Assembly: GCA_937981555.1 (NCBI GenBank)
Contig: CALJOK010000022.1
Location: 1 to 64,000, forward strand
DNA from: an uncultured Saprospiraceae bacterium
Lineage (GTDB): Bacteria > Bacteroidota > Bacteroidia > Chitinophagales > Saprospiraceae
DNA: 64,000 nt
Direction: 5' to 3'
How positions within the stretch are numbered: position 1 is the first letter of the stretch; each line of letters begins with the position of its first letter. Positions 8,621 to 16,462 of this stretch are shown here, piece after piece. The position numbers and the translations under genes were made by a program. Below the pieces are notes generated by a model. It was not told where the DNA came from. It saw only the letters and a program-made list of their open reading frames with translations, and did not search any database.

Positions 8621-8628
8621 CAAAGGTA
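8621..8628 (-). promoter_or_regulatory. Putative -7 element TACCTTTG for the 5519-8554 gene
   Basis: Minus-strand TACCTTTG fits the Bacteroidota TAnnTTTG consensus and would place transcription start about 60 bases before the ATG. No TTG is seen at the ideal -33 spacing. Confidence 0.45.
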
Positions 8629-8865
8629 GGTTGGGCAAGAGGCTGGATGTTAGATCAAATCCGCCAAATGATATAACATTTCCGACAGGGGTAATACAAA
8701 TCCGACAAGAGACTGAATAGTCTAATCTAATAAGGGTATTTATTATATTATAAATTTAACATACTTATTTGATATATGTTAAGTCGAGTGATAAGTGGGG
8801 AGTTAAAAGTGATGATAAACTATTGAGGAAAGACTTATAGTTTATATGAATAACTTGATTTACGA

Positions 8866-9414
8866 CTTAGTTTGACTTTACTACTTTACATTTTGAAGTT
8901 TATTATAAAACAAGGTTATTTTTTGACACCATAGGGAATTTAAATGTTTTTGGAATTTAATAATTAACAAGACTATAAAAATAGGATATTAATAGTTAGC
9001 CAAAAATAATTGCCCTTTGACAAGAAAGAAAAATTATTTTCTATCTAATTGATTATCAGATGTTTATGTTTTAATGAAATTGGACAACAGCAAACCCCAC
9101 TATCGATTTTTTATGCCAATTGAATAGGGAGCATCGCGCTGCGCTGCGGTATTAACTATTCTTGTTTTTCTACCAATAGGAATGGCGCGCTGCGCCGTTA
9201 GCTATTTTGAGCACAAAAAAATTTTATTGTGGTCGGCGCAGCGCGCCATTCCTATTGGTAGAAAAACAGTAAAAAAAGCAAGCGCAGCGCAGCGCGATGC
9301 TCCCAGTCTATTATTTATAATCTTTTTTGATAAGATGCCAAAGTGAGAATGGCTGATTGGACAATTAATAAAATTTCAAAACTATCCTTTGTAAAGTAGT
9401 AAAGTCAAACTAAG
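8866..9414. repeat. Nested inverted-repeat structure, outer arms 25 bp
   Basis: Outer arms at 8866-8890 (CTTAGTTTGACTTTACTACT plus TTACA) and 9390-9414 are perfect reverse complements, and a weaker match continues inward past a small insertion (TTTTGAA against TTCAAAA). Between them sits the GC-rich inner palindrome at 9127-9304. The 8555-9485 region holds no gene-sized frame. The architecture resembles a non-autonomous fold-back element; no target duplication was found. Confidence 0.8.
9127..9304. repeat. 178-bp interrupted palindrome, GC-rich
   Basis: Two perfect arm pairs: 22 bp (9127-9148 with 9283-9304; GGGAGCATCGCGCTGCGCTG then CG) and 34 bp (9164-9197 with 9234-9267), separated by short unpaired stretches and a 36-base loop. 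Repeated GCGCTGCG and GCGCAGCG words make it far more GC-rich than its surroundings. A transcript would fold into a very long hairpin. Confidence 0.92.
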
Positions 9415-9463
9415 GACTTGTAAATAAATATACTGTATCAGTTATTTTTTTACAAATCCTTAG
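9410..9463. terminator. Hairpin downstream of the hydrolase-cyclase gene
   Basis: CTAAGGACTTGTAAA (9410-9424) pairs with TTTACAAATCCTTAG (9449-9463) with one mismatch, 22 bases past the stop of the leftward gene at 9486. There is no clean U-run on the minus strand, so termination is plausible rather than certain. Confidence 0.5.
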
Positions 9464-9485
9464 TCTGTAAAAGATCAGGATAAGT

Positions 9486-11210
9486 TTACGATTCTGCACT
9501 CAATAAATCCGAAGGAGCTTTTCCAAATTCCCCTTTAAAGCATTTGGTAAAATAGGAAAGACTATTAAAACCTGTTTCATAAGCACTTTCAGAAATACCG
9601 ATTCCATCTATCAGGATCAGATCTTTTGCGCGGTGCAGACGAACAGAGCGGATCATTTGATTGGGAGATTTATTGGTGATTAGTTTTAGCTTGCGCTGAA
9701 GCTGTCGTTCACTAACGCCTAGTTCAAGGCACAAAGTTTCTATACCAAAATTGGTATCATTCAAGTGGGTTTCAATGCATTGTAAAACATTTTCGAGGAA
9801 GGAATGATTTTGAGGAATGCTTTTAGAAATATTATTTTCGGAAGAAGGTGCAGGTTCTCCCTCTTCAGGCGTATTTACTTTTACTTGATGCAACTTAATG
9901 GGATCTTCCATACCATTAATTAGCAATTCTCCTTTTAACTCTGTTTCCAGACCAGAACCATATAAAAGGTTTTTGACACTTTGCGTTAACAGAATGCCAT
10001 CGTTGGTAGCGCTTTCATGAACTCGTTTTGCAATATGAATTGCCAAGCCTCCAATTCCATCCCGTAGTTTGATGCACTCACCTGTATGTACTGCGATTTT
10101 TATTGGAATATCTAAAGCTTTTATTTGCTCCTGAAGATCCAACCCACAATGCACGGCTTTACTCGGTCCATCAAAAGTAGCCATCGATCCATTAGATAAT
10201 TTTTCGACGATGGTACCTCTGTATTGTTTAATTAATCGTTTAGAGATGGAATGATATTGATCCATAATCTCTGCCCATCTTTCTTCTCCGTATTTGAAAA
10301 ATAGCGCATTGCTATCAATAATGTCGCTACATAAAATGGTTGCCAACAAACGATCGTATTTTTCTTTGGGGCGAACGCCAGTCAGAAATTCTGTTATTTC
10401 GTTGAGTACTTCTTTGGTATTTCCCACCCAAAACAAATGGTCGTCTCCGTCAAATTCTACAAATTTTGACCCTTTGATTTTCTCATGGATAAATTTTCCT
10501 TCCTCAATTTTGACATCGACATCATTCGTACATTGCATCAGAAGCGTAGGAACTTCAATCGTATCTAAAATGTCGATGATGTCAACTTGTGTATTCATTT
10601 TTGTTAAAACCAAGGCCGCGCTAGGACTTGCTCCTGATCTAAAATATCGAGCCAACCAATCCAAGAATGTTTTGTCGTTGCCCATGGAAGGAGCCAGAGA
10701 AGCTAGATCCATATCTCCTGATCCCCATTTGTTTTCAATCATGTCATATACCACTTGCCGTTCTTCATCAGTTGGTGCCCAAGGATAATCTTTTGAATAT
10801 CTTCTTTTAGCAAAAACGCCAAAAGTGATTAAGGCTTGGGTACGCATAGGGTAGGTGGCAGCGAATAAAGCAGAAACGGAGCCGCCTTCGGAATGACCAA
10901 ATAGCGCTGCCCTTTCAATACCAACCGCATCCATCACGGCTCGAATATCATCCATTCGTTCTTCTAAAGTAGAAAGTTCTAATACCCGATCAGAAAGACC
11001 GGTGCCTCTTTTGTCAAATAAAATGACCGTAGCAAATTTGGCTAATCCTTGAAAAAAGGATACGAGTTGGGGATTGTCCCACATCAAATCAATGTTGGAA
11101 ACCCAGCCTGGAATGTAAACAATGTTTTGTTCGCCGCTTCCGAAAACCTGATAGGCTAGACTGATACGACCGCTTTTTGTGTATTTAGTTATGGGCTTTT
11201 CTTTATTCAT
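9486..11210 (-). CDS. Alpha/beta hydrolase - class III cyclase-like - AraC HTH fusion
   Basis: A 574-aa cytoplasmic protein with no signal peptide. Residues about 10-278: alpha/beta hydrolase, nucleophile Ser107 in GHSEGG, likely acid Asp230 (CTNDVD) and His258 (GDDHLF). Residues about 284-446: class III adenylate/guanylate cyclase-like domain starting LLATILCSDIIDS with metal-binding Asp296; the usual second metal Asp (GDG) is replaced, as this stretch reads KLSNGSMATFDGP with Asn340. Catalysis is therefore doubtful. Residues about 468-574: AraC-type HTH (ETLCLELGVSERQLQRKLK; SESAYETGFNSLSYFTKCFK). Hydrolase-cyclase fusions are known; the C-terminal AraC domain suggests a one-component regulator in which the hydrolase fold senses a small ligand (inference). 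It stands alone, between the palindrome region and a lipoprotein. Confidence 0.9.
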   Translation of the reverse strand: MNKEKPITKYTKSGRISLAYQVFGSGEQNIVYIPGWVSNIDLMWDNPQLVSFFQGLAKFATVILFDKRGTGLSDRVLELSTLEERMDDIRAVMDAVGIERAALFGHSEGGSVSALFAATYPMRTQALITFGVFAKRRYSKDYPWAPTDEERQVVYDMIENKWGSGDMDLASLAPSMGNDKTFLDWLARYFRSGASPSAALVLTKMNTQVDIIDILDTIEVPTLLMQCTNDVDVKIEEGKFIHEKIKGSKFVEFDGDDHLFWVGNTKEVLNEITEFLTGVRPKEKYDRLLATILCSDIIDSNALFFKYGEERWAEIMDQYHSISKRLIKQYRGTIVEKLSNGSMATFDGPSKAVHCGLDLQEQIKALDIPIKIAVHTGECIKLRDGIGGLAIHIAKRVHESATNDGILLTQSVKNLLYGSGLETELKGELLINGMEDPIKLHQVKVNTPEEGEPAPSSENNISKSIPQNHSFLENVLQCIETHLNDTNFGIETLCLELGVSERQLQRKLKLITNKSPNQMIRSVRLHRAKDLILIDGIGISESAYETGFNSLSYFTKCFKGEFGKAPSDLLSAES

Positions 11211-11468
11211 AATGAATCTATTTCATCTTTTGAAACGCCTATCTGCTTATTTAGTTTTGGTTGGTTGTATCAAATCAATTCAATGATTATTACCTCATAG
11301 TTGGCGTATAACACATAAAGATAGTAAATCAAACAGATAGGTAGATAACGCGATGGATAGTGTCAAGTATTCAAGAAGTATCAGACTTTATTTGGAAACA
11401 AAAATAAACTCAACTGCTGGCAGAGCCAACTTAAATATTAGGGAATGTCAAAAGATTATTGACACGCT

Positions 11469-12104
11469 CTAATTTTTCATAGCCTCCTCAGCTAGTACCT
11501 TCCATTGAGGATTTTGTACTTTGAAAAGTTTATAAATTTCCGAATCTCTAGGAATGGTATTTAAATATTCATATAGTTTTTTTGTTTTCCAATAATTCTT
11601 TTCCCAACTAAAGTCACCTTCAAAAGGCGCATTCAGATACGCTTGCGCAATTTGAGCATGGCGTTTTACAAATTCTTCTGCCAATTCATTTAAAGTGGTA
11701 GGCTGATTTTCTTCATAGATTTTTTGTGAAATAGGAACAGACTTCGGCTTAGGAAAAGTTTTTAAATAAGTAGAAAGATTAAACCAATTCTCTTCTCCTC
11801 TTTTTCTAAAAGTCATATCAATATACTGATGGTCGGAGGGTGAAATATGTAGCTCTGCAAAATCATTTTTATAATTATAGTCTGTGGTGTCCAATGCGAT
11901 TTTATATTTTTGAAAAAAAGGAGCAAAGTGATTTTGAATATGTTCTGATAGGTGAGGAGTGCCACCAAAATGAAAGGATCCAGTTATGGTTTGAGTGGTT
12001 TTAGATTTTTCTGTTTTTGTAGAAGTAATGTTAGAATTACATTTTATAAAAATGAAAATAAAGATTGTAGCAAGGATTAAAAAATAGGAAAATGGTTTAA
12101 TCAT
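11469..12104 (-). CDS. Hypothetical envelope lipoprotein
   Basis: A 211-aa protein with an N-terminal hydrophobic segment and a cysteine at residue 22 (IFIFIKC, then NSN). The residue before Cys is Lys, unusual for a lipobox, so it may instead be a simple membrane anchor. The rest is a soluble domain rich in aromatic and charged residues (TGSFHFGGTPHLSEHIQNHF, FAELHISPSDHQYIDMTFRK, PTTLNELAEEFVKRHAQIAQ). There are several conserved-looking His residues but no metal motif I can name. I do not recognise the family. Monocistronic; upstream gene divergent, downstream gene transcribed in the same direction but more than 250 bases away. Confidence 0.7.
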   Translation of the reverse strand: MIKPFSYFLILATIFIFIFIKCNSNITSTKTEKSKTTQTITGSFHFGGTPHLSEHIQNHFAPFFQKYKIALDTTDYNYKNDFAELHISPSDHQYIDMTFRKRGEENWFNLSTYLKTFPKPKSVPISQKIYEENQPTTLNELAEEFVKRHAQIAQAYLNAPFEGDFSWEKNYWKTKKLYEYLNTIPRDSEIYKLFKVQNPQWKVLAEEAMKN

Positions 12105-12228
12105 TATTCAGTTTTTATTTGTCGTAAATTATATTTTTAAATTCTTGTTTTACCATTTGCTTAGTTAACTAAGATAATAAAAAAAAATCCGCTGTCCAAT
12201 ACTATTGGGACTACCGCTCGCCCTAAAC

Positions 12229-12259
12229 TTGGAGTAGTAAAAATCCAGCAATAATTTTG
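12229..12259 (+). promoter_or_regulatory. Putative Bacteroidota promoter for the PKD lipoprotein
   Basis: TTG at 12229-12231 and TAATTTTG at 12252-12259, 20 bases apart, fit the TTG/TAnnTTTG consensus and lie 31 bases before the ATG at 12291. Confidence 0.55.
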
Positions 12260-12290
12260 TATTATTCCAACTAAACCTTAATTTACACGA

Positions 12291-12728
12291 ATGAAAAATA
12301 TACTTACTTTAATCACTATAATTGCATTGACCATTTTTACGGCATGCAGCAATCAAAAGATGGAAGATGATTTTATTCCAACTAATGAAGAGACTCAAAA
12401 TTTGCCTTCAATTGATAATAAGACCAATAGTCATAATGTCTATACGGCAAATGTTGCAAAAGCAGATTTCACAATTAACAATGAAGGTAACTCTATAGAT
12501 GAAGGAGACATCTTAATACTCTCCAATAACTCTATTAATGCTGTTACGTACTATTGGGATTTTGGCAACGGTGACACATCAACAGAAGCTCAACCAACTT
12601 ACCATTATGGGATACATGGTAACCGAACCGTAACGCTGACGATTACAGATGCCTTTGGCAAAACACATCAGACTAGCAATGAAGTTTTAGTTCTCTGTGT
12701 CTTTGGTGGAATAGCTCATAATCAATAA
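12291..12728 (+). CDS. Small lipoprotein with a PKD domain
   Basis: A 145-aa protein with a signal peptide and lipobox (LTIFTAC at residues 13-19, then SNQKMED), so anchored in the envelope and probably surface-exposed because of the acidic residues after Cys. Residues about 58-135 form one PKD (polycystic-kidney-disease) beta-sandwich: ADFTINNEG, then YYWDFGNGDTSTEAQPTYHY and GNRTVTLTITDAFGK, the canonical WDFGDG-type loop. PKD domains mediate protein or polysaccharide binding. The C-terminus (LVLCVFGGIAHNQ) is unusual and hydrophobic. A promoter-like pair lies just upstream and a strong hairpin follows the stop, so this is a single-gene unit. Confidence 0.82.
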   Translation: MKNILTLITIIALTIFTACSNQKMEDDFIPTNEETQNLPSIDNKTNSHNVYTANVAKADFTINNEGNSIDEGDILILSNNSINAVTYYWDFGNGDTSTEAQPTYHYGIHGNRTVTLTITDAFGKTHQTSNEVLVLCVFGGIAHNQ

Positions 12729-12753
12729 TACCGAAACATAAATATAGATTTAG

Positions 12754-12788
12754 ATATCGGGTATCTTTAAGGTATCCGATATTTTTTC
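12754..12788 (+). terminator. Terminator of the PKD lipoprotein gene
   Basis: ATATCGGGTA (12754-12763) pairs with TATCCGATAT (12773-12782) with one G-T pair and is followed by a T-run, 26 bases past the stop. Confidence 0.8.
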
Positions 12789-12843
12789 GTAGCATACCTC
12801 ATAGCATTTTGCATGCTTCACCGCTCACTACCCTCATAAAAAA

Positions 12844-12889
12844 CAAAAAAAAAAGGTGTTACCGTAATCTACGATAACACCTTTTTTTA
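12844..12889. terminator. Bidirectional terminator before the TPR gene end
   Basis: A-run, AGGTGTTA, loop, TAACACCT and T-run form a symmetric hairpin between two convergent genes. It serves the leftward TPR gene ending at 12922. Confidence 0.85.
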
Positions 12890-12921
12890 AGACAAAATCA
12901 AAAAGCTAAAAACCTTTCTAC

Positions 12922-13875
12922 CTATATAGCCATTCCTTCCTCATCATCTTGATCCTCCTCTTTCTCGTCGTCCTCTTCCAGCATTTGTTCCCAACCTACA
13001 GGAAAGCCCAAGTCTTTCATAAATTCATCTTTATAATATTCCGCTTTTTCATAATTGGCGATTTTATTATTCAGTCTAGCTAAGTTTATACAAATCGTTC
13101 CTCTTAACTCATCACCATCTTCCACCATAGTTAATGCTTTTTCAGCAAACTCAATAGCCTCTGCAATATTTCCATGTTCGTTCATCGCAATCGCAGCTAA
13201 GTTATTGTACACTTCTGGAACATTAGGTTCTACTGCCAATACTTTGTAATAATATTCCATAGCTCGAAGATCATCTCCTAAACTTTGATAACACTTTGCA
13301 ATGCAATATCCCGTGTACCAAGCATATTCTGGCTCACTAAATGATACATACCGTTCTTTAAATATCTCAATAGCATCTTCATATCTTTCCATTGCGGTAT
13401 ACAGCATACCTAGTCCATCCCAAAATTGGCATGTATGATAATGCCCATGATAATCTTCAGAGCGATGCTTATTAACTGCTGCTAATAAACATCGTTCAGC
13501 TGCTTCATAATTTTTTAGGTGAGCATAACATCCCCCCATTTTATAATTGATATGTCCGAAGTTATTACATTTGGGAGCATCGAGTGATTTTTGAAGTAAG
13601 ACGATGGCTTCTGCAAAATTCTTTTGATGTACTTCTATCTCTCCCCAATAATGATATACCATAGAAGGAACATCATCACGATAAGGATGATCCAATAAAA
13701 TTTGTCCGACTCGGTGTGCTTCCTCTATTTGTCTTGAGTTAACTAGGGTTGTAAATAAGTTATTCAAACTAAATTCGTCGTTCGGTTTTTCTTTTAATAT
13801 TGCTTGATACTCTTTAATGCTGGTCAGCTGTTCTTCGGATGGAGTTATTTCGTGAAAATATTCTTCTAGCCACAT
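12922..13875 (-). CDS. Tetratricopeptide-repeat protein
   Basis: A 317-aa cytoplasmic protein (no signal peptide) consisting almost wholly of TPR helices from about residue 17 to 285: for example NFAEAIVLLQKSLD, NYEAAERCLLAAVNKH, RYEDAIEIFKERYVSF, DLRAMEYYYKVLAVEPNVPE and NIAEAIEFAEKALTMV. TPRs form superhelical scaffolds for protein contacts. The acidic C-terminal tail (EEDDEKEEDQDDEEGMAI) is an unusual low-complexity run. The specific partner is unknown. A strong symmetric terminator follows the gene; it is monocistronic. Confidence 0.85.
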   Translation of the reverse strand: MWLEEYFHEITPSEEQLTSIKEYQAILKEKPNDEFSLNNLFTTLVNSRQIEEAHRVGQILLDHPYRDDVPSMVYHYWGEIEVHQKNFAEAIVLLQKSLDAPKCNNFGHINYKMGGCYAHLKNYEAAERCLLAAVNKHRSEDYHGHYHTCQFWDGLGMLYTAMERYEDAIEIFKERYVSFSEPEYAWYTGYCIAKCYQSLGDDLRAMEYYYKVLAVEPNVPEVYNNLAAIAMNEHGNIAEAIEFAEKALTMVEDGDELRGTICINLARLNNKIANYEKAEYYKDEFMKDLGFPVGWEQMLEEDDEKEEDQDDEEGMAI

Positions 13876-14109
13876 ATTGTTTGATTTTTTTAAGAGGTGA
13901 AAAAAATGTATTAATATATTCTGTGATTTTTATTTACGAGGATCTGGTGGTTTTGTTGGTCAAAGAAATAATTTAATGGGAAATATATGGCTGGCAGTAC
14001 TTCTAAAAAGAAAAATAACAAAAAACTGTTTTTATTGAGCAGGAGGTTTTGGGTAGAATTTCCTTTACCTACTTGACCGACGTACATCGATTTTATTTTA
14101 CGATTTAAG

Positions 14110-14152
14110 GCAAAAAAAAAATCGGTTATTTTTTAAAATAACCGATTTTTTA
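14110..14152. terminator. Terminator of the basic-protein gene
   Basis: AAAAATCGGTTATTTT pairs with AAAATAACCGATTTTT around a short loop; it lies 18 bases past the stop of the leftward gene at 14170 and has a T-run on either strand. Confidence 0.85.
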
Positions 14153-14169
14153 AATTCAAAGGAAACGAC

Positions 14170-14610
14170 TTACTTCTTCTTCAAGTAAGTTTTATTTCCT
14201 TTTGAGTTGATATAGTATTTACCACCTTTTGGGCCTTTGTAAATCATTCTTCCTTTGGCATCTTTACCGATGGATTTATCATTAGACTTATTGGCTTTGT
14301 TATAATTTTTATTAGCCTTTGTTTTGCTATTTGAAGTAGCTTTCTTTTTTGAAGTTGCTGCTTTAGATTTTGTAGTTTTTTTCTTTGCAGTTGTGGCTTT
14401 AGACTTAGTAGCTTTCTTCTTTGAAGTTTTGCTAGTCTTTTCTTTGGAAGCGGCACTTGCTTTCTTTGTTCCTTTTTTAGCTTTAGCTTTTTTACTTTTT
14501 GTTTTGGTGGTTTTGGCTTTTGCCTTAGTAGTACTTTGAGCTACAGCGGCTGTTGATGTACCCACTAATAATACGAGAGTGAAGAAGGCGAATTTTAGAA
14601 AATGTCTCAT
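14170..14610 (-). CDS. Exported Lys/Ala-rich protein with PBCV-type basic adaptor motif
   Basis: A 146-aa protein. Residues 1-24 look like a signal peptide (FAFFTLVLLVGTSTAAVAQ). Residues about 25-112 are low-complexity Lys/Ala/Ser/Thr (TKSKKAKAKKGTKKA, KKKATKSKATTAKKKTTKSK), similar in composition to histone H1 tails. The last 30 residues (GRMIYKGPKGGKYYINSKG then NKTYLKKK) match the PBCV-specific basic adaptor motif, which is found at the ends of viral and bacterial basic proteins. The net charge is strongly positive. If the signal peptide is real, the protein acts outside the cytoplasm, perhaps binding polyanions such as extracellular DNA or LPS (inference); if not, it would be a nucleoid protein. 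Monocistronic, with a strong terminator. Confidence 0.8.
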   Translation of the reverse strand: MRHFLKFAFFTLVLLVGTSTAAVAQSTTKAKAKTTKTKSKKAKAKKGTKKASAASKEKTSKTSKKKATKSKATTAKKKTTKSKAATSKKKATSNSKTKANKNYNKANKSNDKSIGKDAKGRMIYKGPKGGKYYINSKGNKTYLKKK

Positions 14611-14716
14611 TGTTAATTTTTTAATATTTGTTTGCGATTAAATTTCACTTCTTTAGACCTAGAAGTAATGATTATGTCACATTTACTTGTAGATCATAAT
14701 CTATAGTCTGGTTTTC

Positions 14717-14784
14717 TTTAAATCCAATTTTCCTAAAAAGAATAAGGCCGGGAGGTATATCGGATGGTTCGGTTTTAGAATTTT
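14717..14784 (+). repeat. 68-bp direct repeat, left copy
   Basis: It begins TTTAAATCCAATTTTCCTAA and ends TTTTAGAATTTT; the copy at 15024-15091 differs by about one base (GGATGG against GGAAGG). Confidence 0.9.
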
Positions 14785-15023
14785 TGGGTAGCATCAGTTA
14801 TTGACTCAAGTTATGCAGCGTGATATAATTCTCAGCTTCCCGACTTTTTTTGCTTGATCAAAAAAAGTAGCAAAAAAAATCAAGGCTTGATTCTTTTTTT
14901 AACGGAAAATTGAATTCAAAAAAGCTAAACAGTTTAAACTCGTCCGCCAAGCAAATCTAATCTCTCCTGCGTCGAGAAGATTTGCTAAATCGGTCTCAAA
15001 CAGTAAACTGTTCTTGACGCCTT

Positions 15024-15091
15024 TTTAAATCCAATTTTCCTAAAAAGAATAAGGCCGGGAGGTATATCGGAAGGTTCGGTTTTAGAATTTT
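15024..15091 (+). repeat. 68-bp direct repeat, right copy
   Basis: Same orientation as 14717-14784, about 240 bases away, and ending about 70 bases before the 21-bp array. Confidence 0.9.
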
Positions 15092-15159
15092 GCTTAGCAA
15101 TAGTTATTTAATCATTTTTCCAACATCACCATCATTTTGTACGATGACAAAATCATTTG

Positions 15160-15411
15160 GAGATCGTTCGAAGCTGTTTCGAGATCGTTCGAAATGGTTT
15201 CGACATCGTCCGAAATGGCTTCGACATCGTCCGAAATGGCTTCGACGTCGTCCGAAATGGTTTCGACATCGTCCGAAATGGCTTCGACGTCGTTCGAAAT
15301 GGCTTCGACGTCGTCCGAAATGGTTTCGACATCGTCCGAAATGGCTTCGACGTCGTTCGAAGTGGTTTCGAGATCGTCCGAAGTGGTTTCGACGTCGTTC
15401 GAAATGACTTA
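15160..15411. repeat. 21-bp minisatellite, 12 units, open in all six frames
   Basis: Twelve head-to-tail units of the form GACATCGTCCGAAATGGCTT plus C, e.g. 15202-15222 and 15244-15264. Units 5-7 (15244-15306) and 8-10 (15307-15369) form a near-identical 63-bp higher-order repeat. Degenerate units continue to about 15453. Because 21 is a multiple of 3 and the unit has no stop in any frame, six heptad-repeat frames are open. The array is much more GC-rich than its surroundings. It is probably non-coding, since overlapping frames look equally good, but a short heptad-repeat protein cannot be excluded. Confidence 0.95.
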
Positions 15412-15629
15412 GGCATTGTTTATAACGGTTTCAATAACGTGCTAAAGCACATACGGAAACCTAAAAAGTATACCCACCAAGTAAAATGGCATAGATATTG
15501 TGTTTTTATTTAATATATAAACGCACAACCTAAAAAATAAGAAGTACGCAAGAAGCGACTTCCTTTATTATTTAATCAAGTGTTTTAGTTTTGATCTTCT
15601 CAAAACTAAGCTCTCTAAAACTATCCCTT

Positions 15630-16268
15630 ATGTACTTACCAAAGACCAGAAAGACAAGTTATATTAAACTTCGTCAAGCTGAATTATCTCCATTTGCAGA
15701 AAATGTTTTTCAAAAGATGTCTACTAATTCTGCTTACAAAGATTTAGCAAATCTATACAAAGAATTAGACGCGAAGACTGTGGTGTTTAAGAATGCTTTA
15801 GCCGCTTCCATCGAAGGTGGAACACTTTTGACTGCTGCCAAAAATAAAGCGCTTAAAGATTTATATAATGTATTGAATTCAATCGCTAATATGTTGGATA
15901 TTAATGCTAACGGAGATGAATTATATATCCTTAACGCAGGGATGAAACTCCAGCATAAAGCTGTCCGACAGAGCGCTAATGAAATTCCAGCACCTACTAA
16001 CTTGGTAGCGAATACTTTACTCCAATCAAAGACGGTGGAACTAAAGTTTGAATTAGGATTTGTTCCACAACAGATAGGAGTAGCCGTAGAGTGGACACCC
16101 GTTACCAACATCAATTGGACGAATGGAACCTACTTTGGGAAAAATGCCAAGAAAGGAACTTTAACCAATTTGCCCTCCATGACGGAAGTGTTGGTCAAAG
16201 TAAAAACGATTTGCGAAAATGGAAGAAGTAGTGAATGGTCTGAAGAAGTTAGAGTGAAGGTTTTGTAA
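15630..16268 (+). CDS. Hypothetical protein with FnIII-like C-terminal domain
   Basis: A 212-aa protein when started at the ATG at 15630 (MYLPKTRKTSYIKLRQAELS); an upstream TTG at 15591 is less likely. Residues about 10-110 are helical (FAENVFQKMSTNSAYKDLAN, LTAAKNKALKDLYNVLNSIA). Residues about 120-212 look like a fibronectin type III beta-sandwich (IPAPTNLVANTLLQSKTVEL, GVAVEWTPVTNINW, VKVKTICENGRSSEWSEEVR). There is no signal peptide. Proteins of this size and layout recur in Bacteroidota as multicopy hypothetical families (recollection, not checked); the function is unknown. A terminator hairpin follows at 16372-16416. Confidence 0.75.
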   Translation: MYLPKTRKTSYIKLRQAELSPFAENVFQKMSTNSAYKDLANLYKELDAKTVVFKNALAASIEGGTLLTAAKNKALKDLYNVLNSIANMLDINANGDELYILNAGMKLQHKAVRQSANEIPAPTNLVANTLLQSKTVELKFELGFVPQQIGVAVEWTPVTNINWTNGTYFGKNAKKGTLTNLPSMTEVLVKVKTICENGRSSEWSEEVRVKVL

Positions 16269-16371
16269 TAAGTTAATAACGGTTACTAAAATTTTTAATA
16301 TTCAGTAAGCGTATATGTTAGTCGTGATTTAGTCTAAGCGATATTATTTAGAATAAATTATGCTAGCGACT

Positions 16372-16416
16372 TAAAAGCTGTCACTTTTTCATTTAGGAGA
16401 AGGTGACAGTTTTTTG
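16372..16416 (+). terminator. Terminator downstream of the FnIII-like gene
   Basis: AAAAGCTGTCAC and GTGACAG with a following T6 run; about 105 bases past the stop at 16268. Confidence 0.7.
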
Positions 16417-16462
16417 TTTGACCATTCCTTAATCTTTTTTTATCAAAAAAAAATATAAGTAT

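Larger units (their letters stand above)
14611..15629. other. Gene-free region with direct repeats and a minisatellite
   Basis: About 1 kb between the basic-protein gene and the FnIII-like gene. It contains a 68-bp direct-repeat pair (14717-14784, 15024-15091), the 21-bp tandem array (15160-15411) and, between the direct repeats, an AT-rich block with CTTGATCAAAAAAAGTAGCA. I see no credible gene. Confidence 0.6.

Noticed and set aside
10294-10788. 164-aa plus-strand open frame
   Set aside because: Antisense to the hydrolase-cyclase-AraC gene, whose motifs are intact; no independent evidence.
15090-15513. Several overlapping open frames on both strands across the 21-bp array
   Set aside because: All arise from a stop-free 21-bp unit; they are equally good in every frame, lack a signal, domain or promoter, and their coding potential is a repeat artefact.
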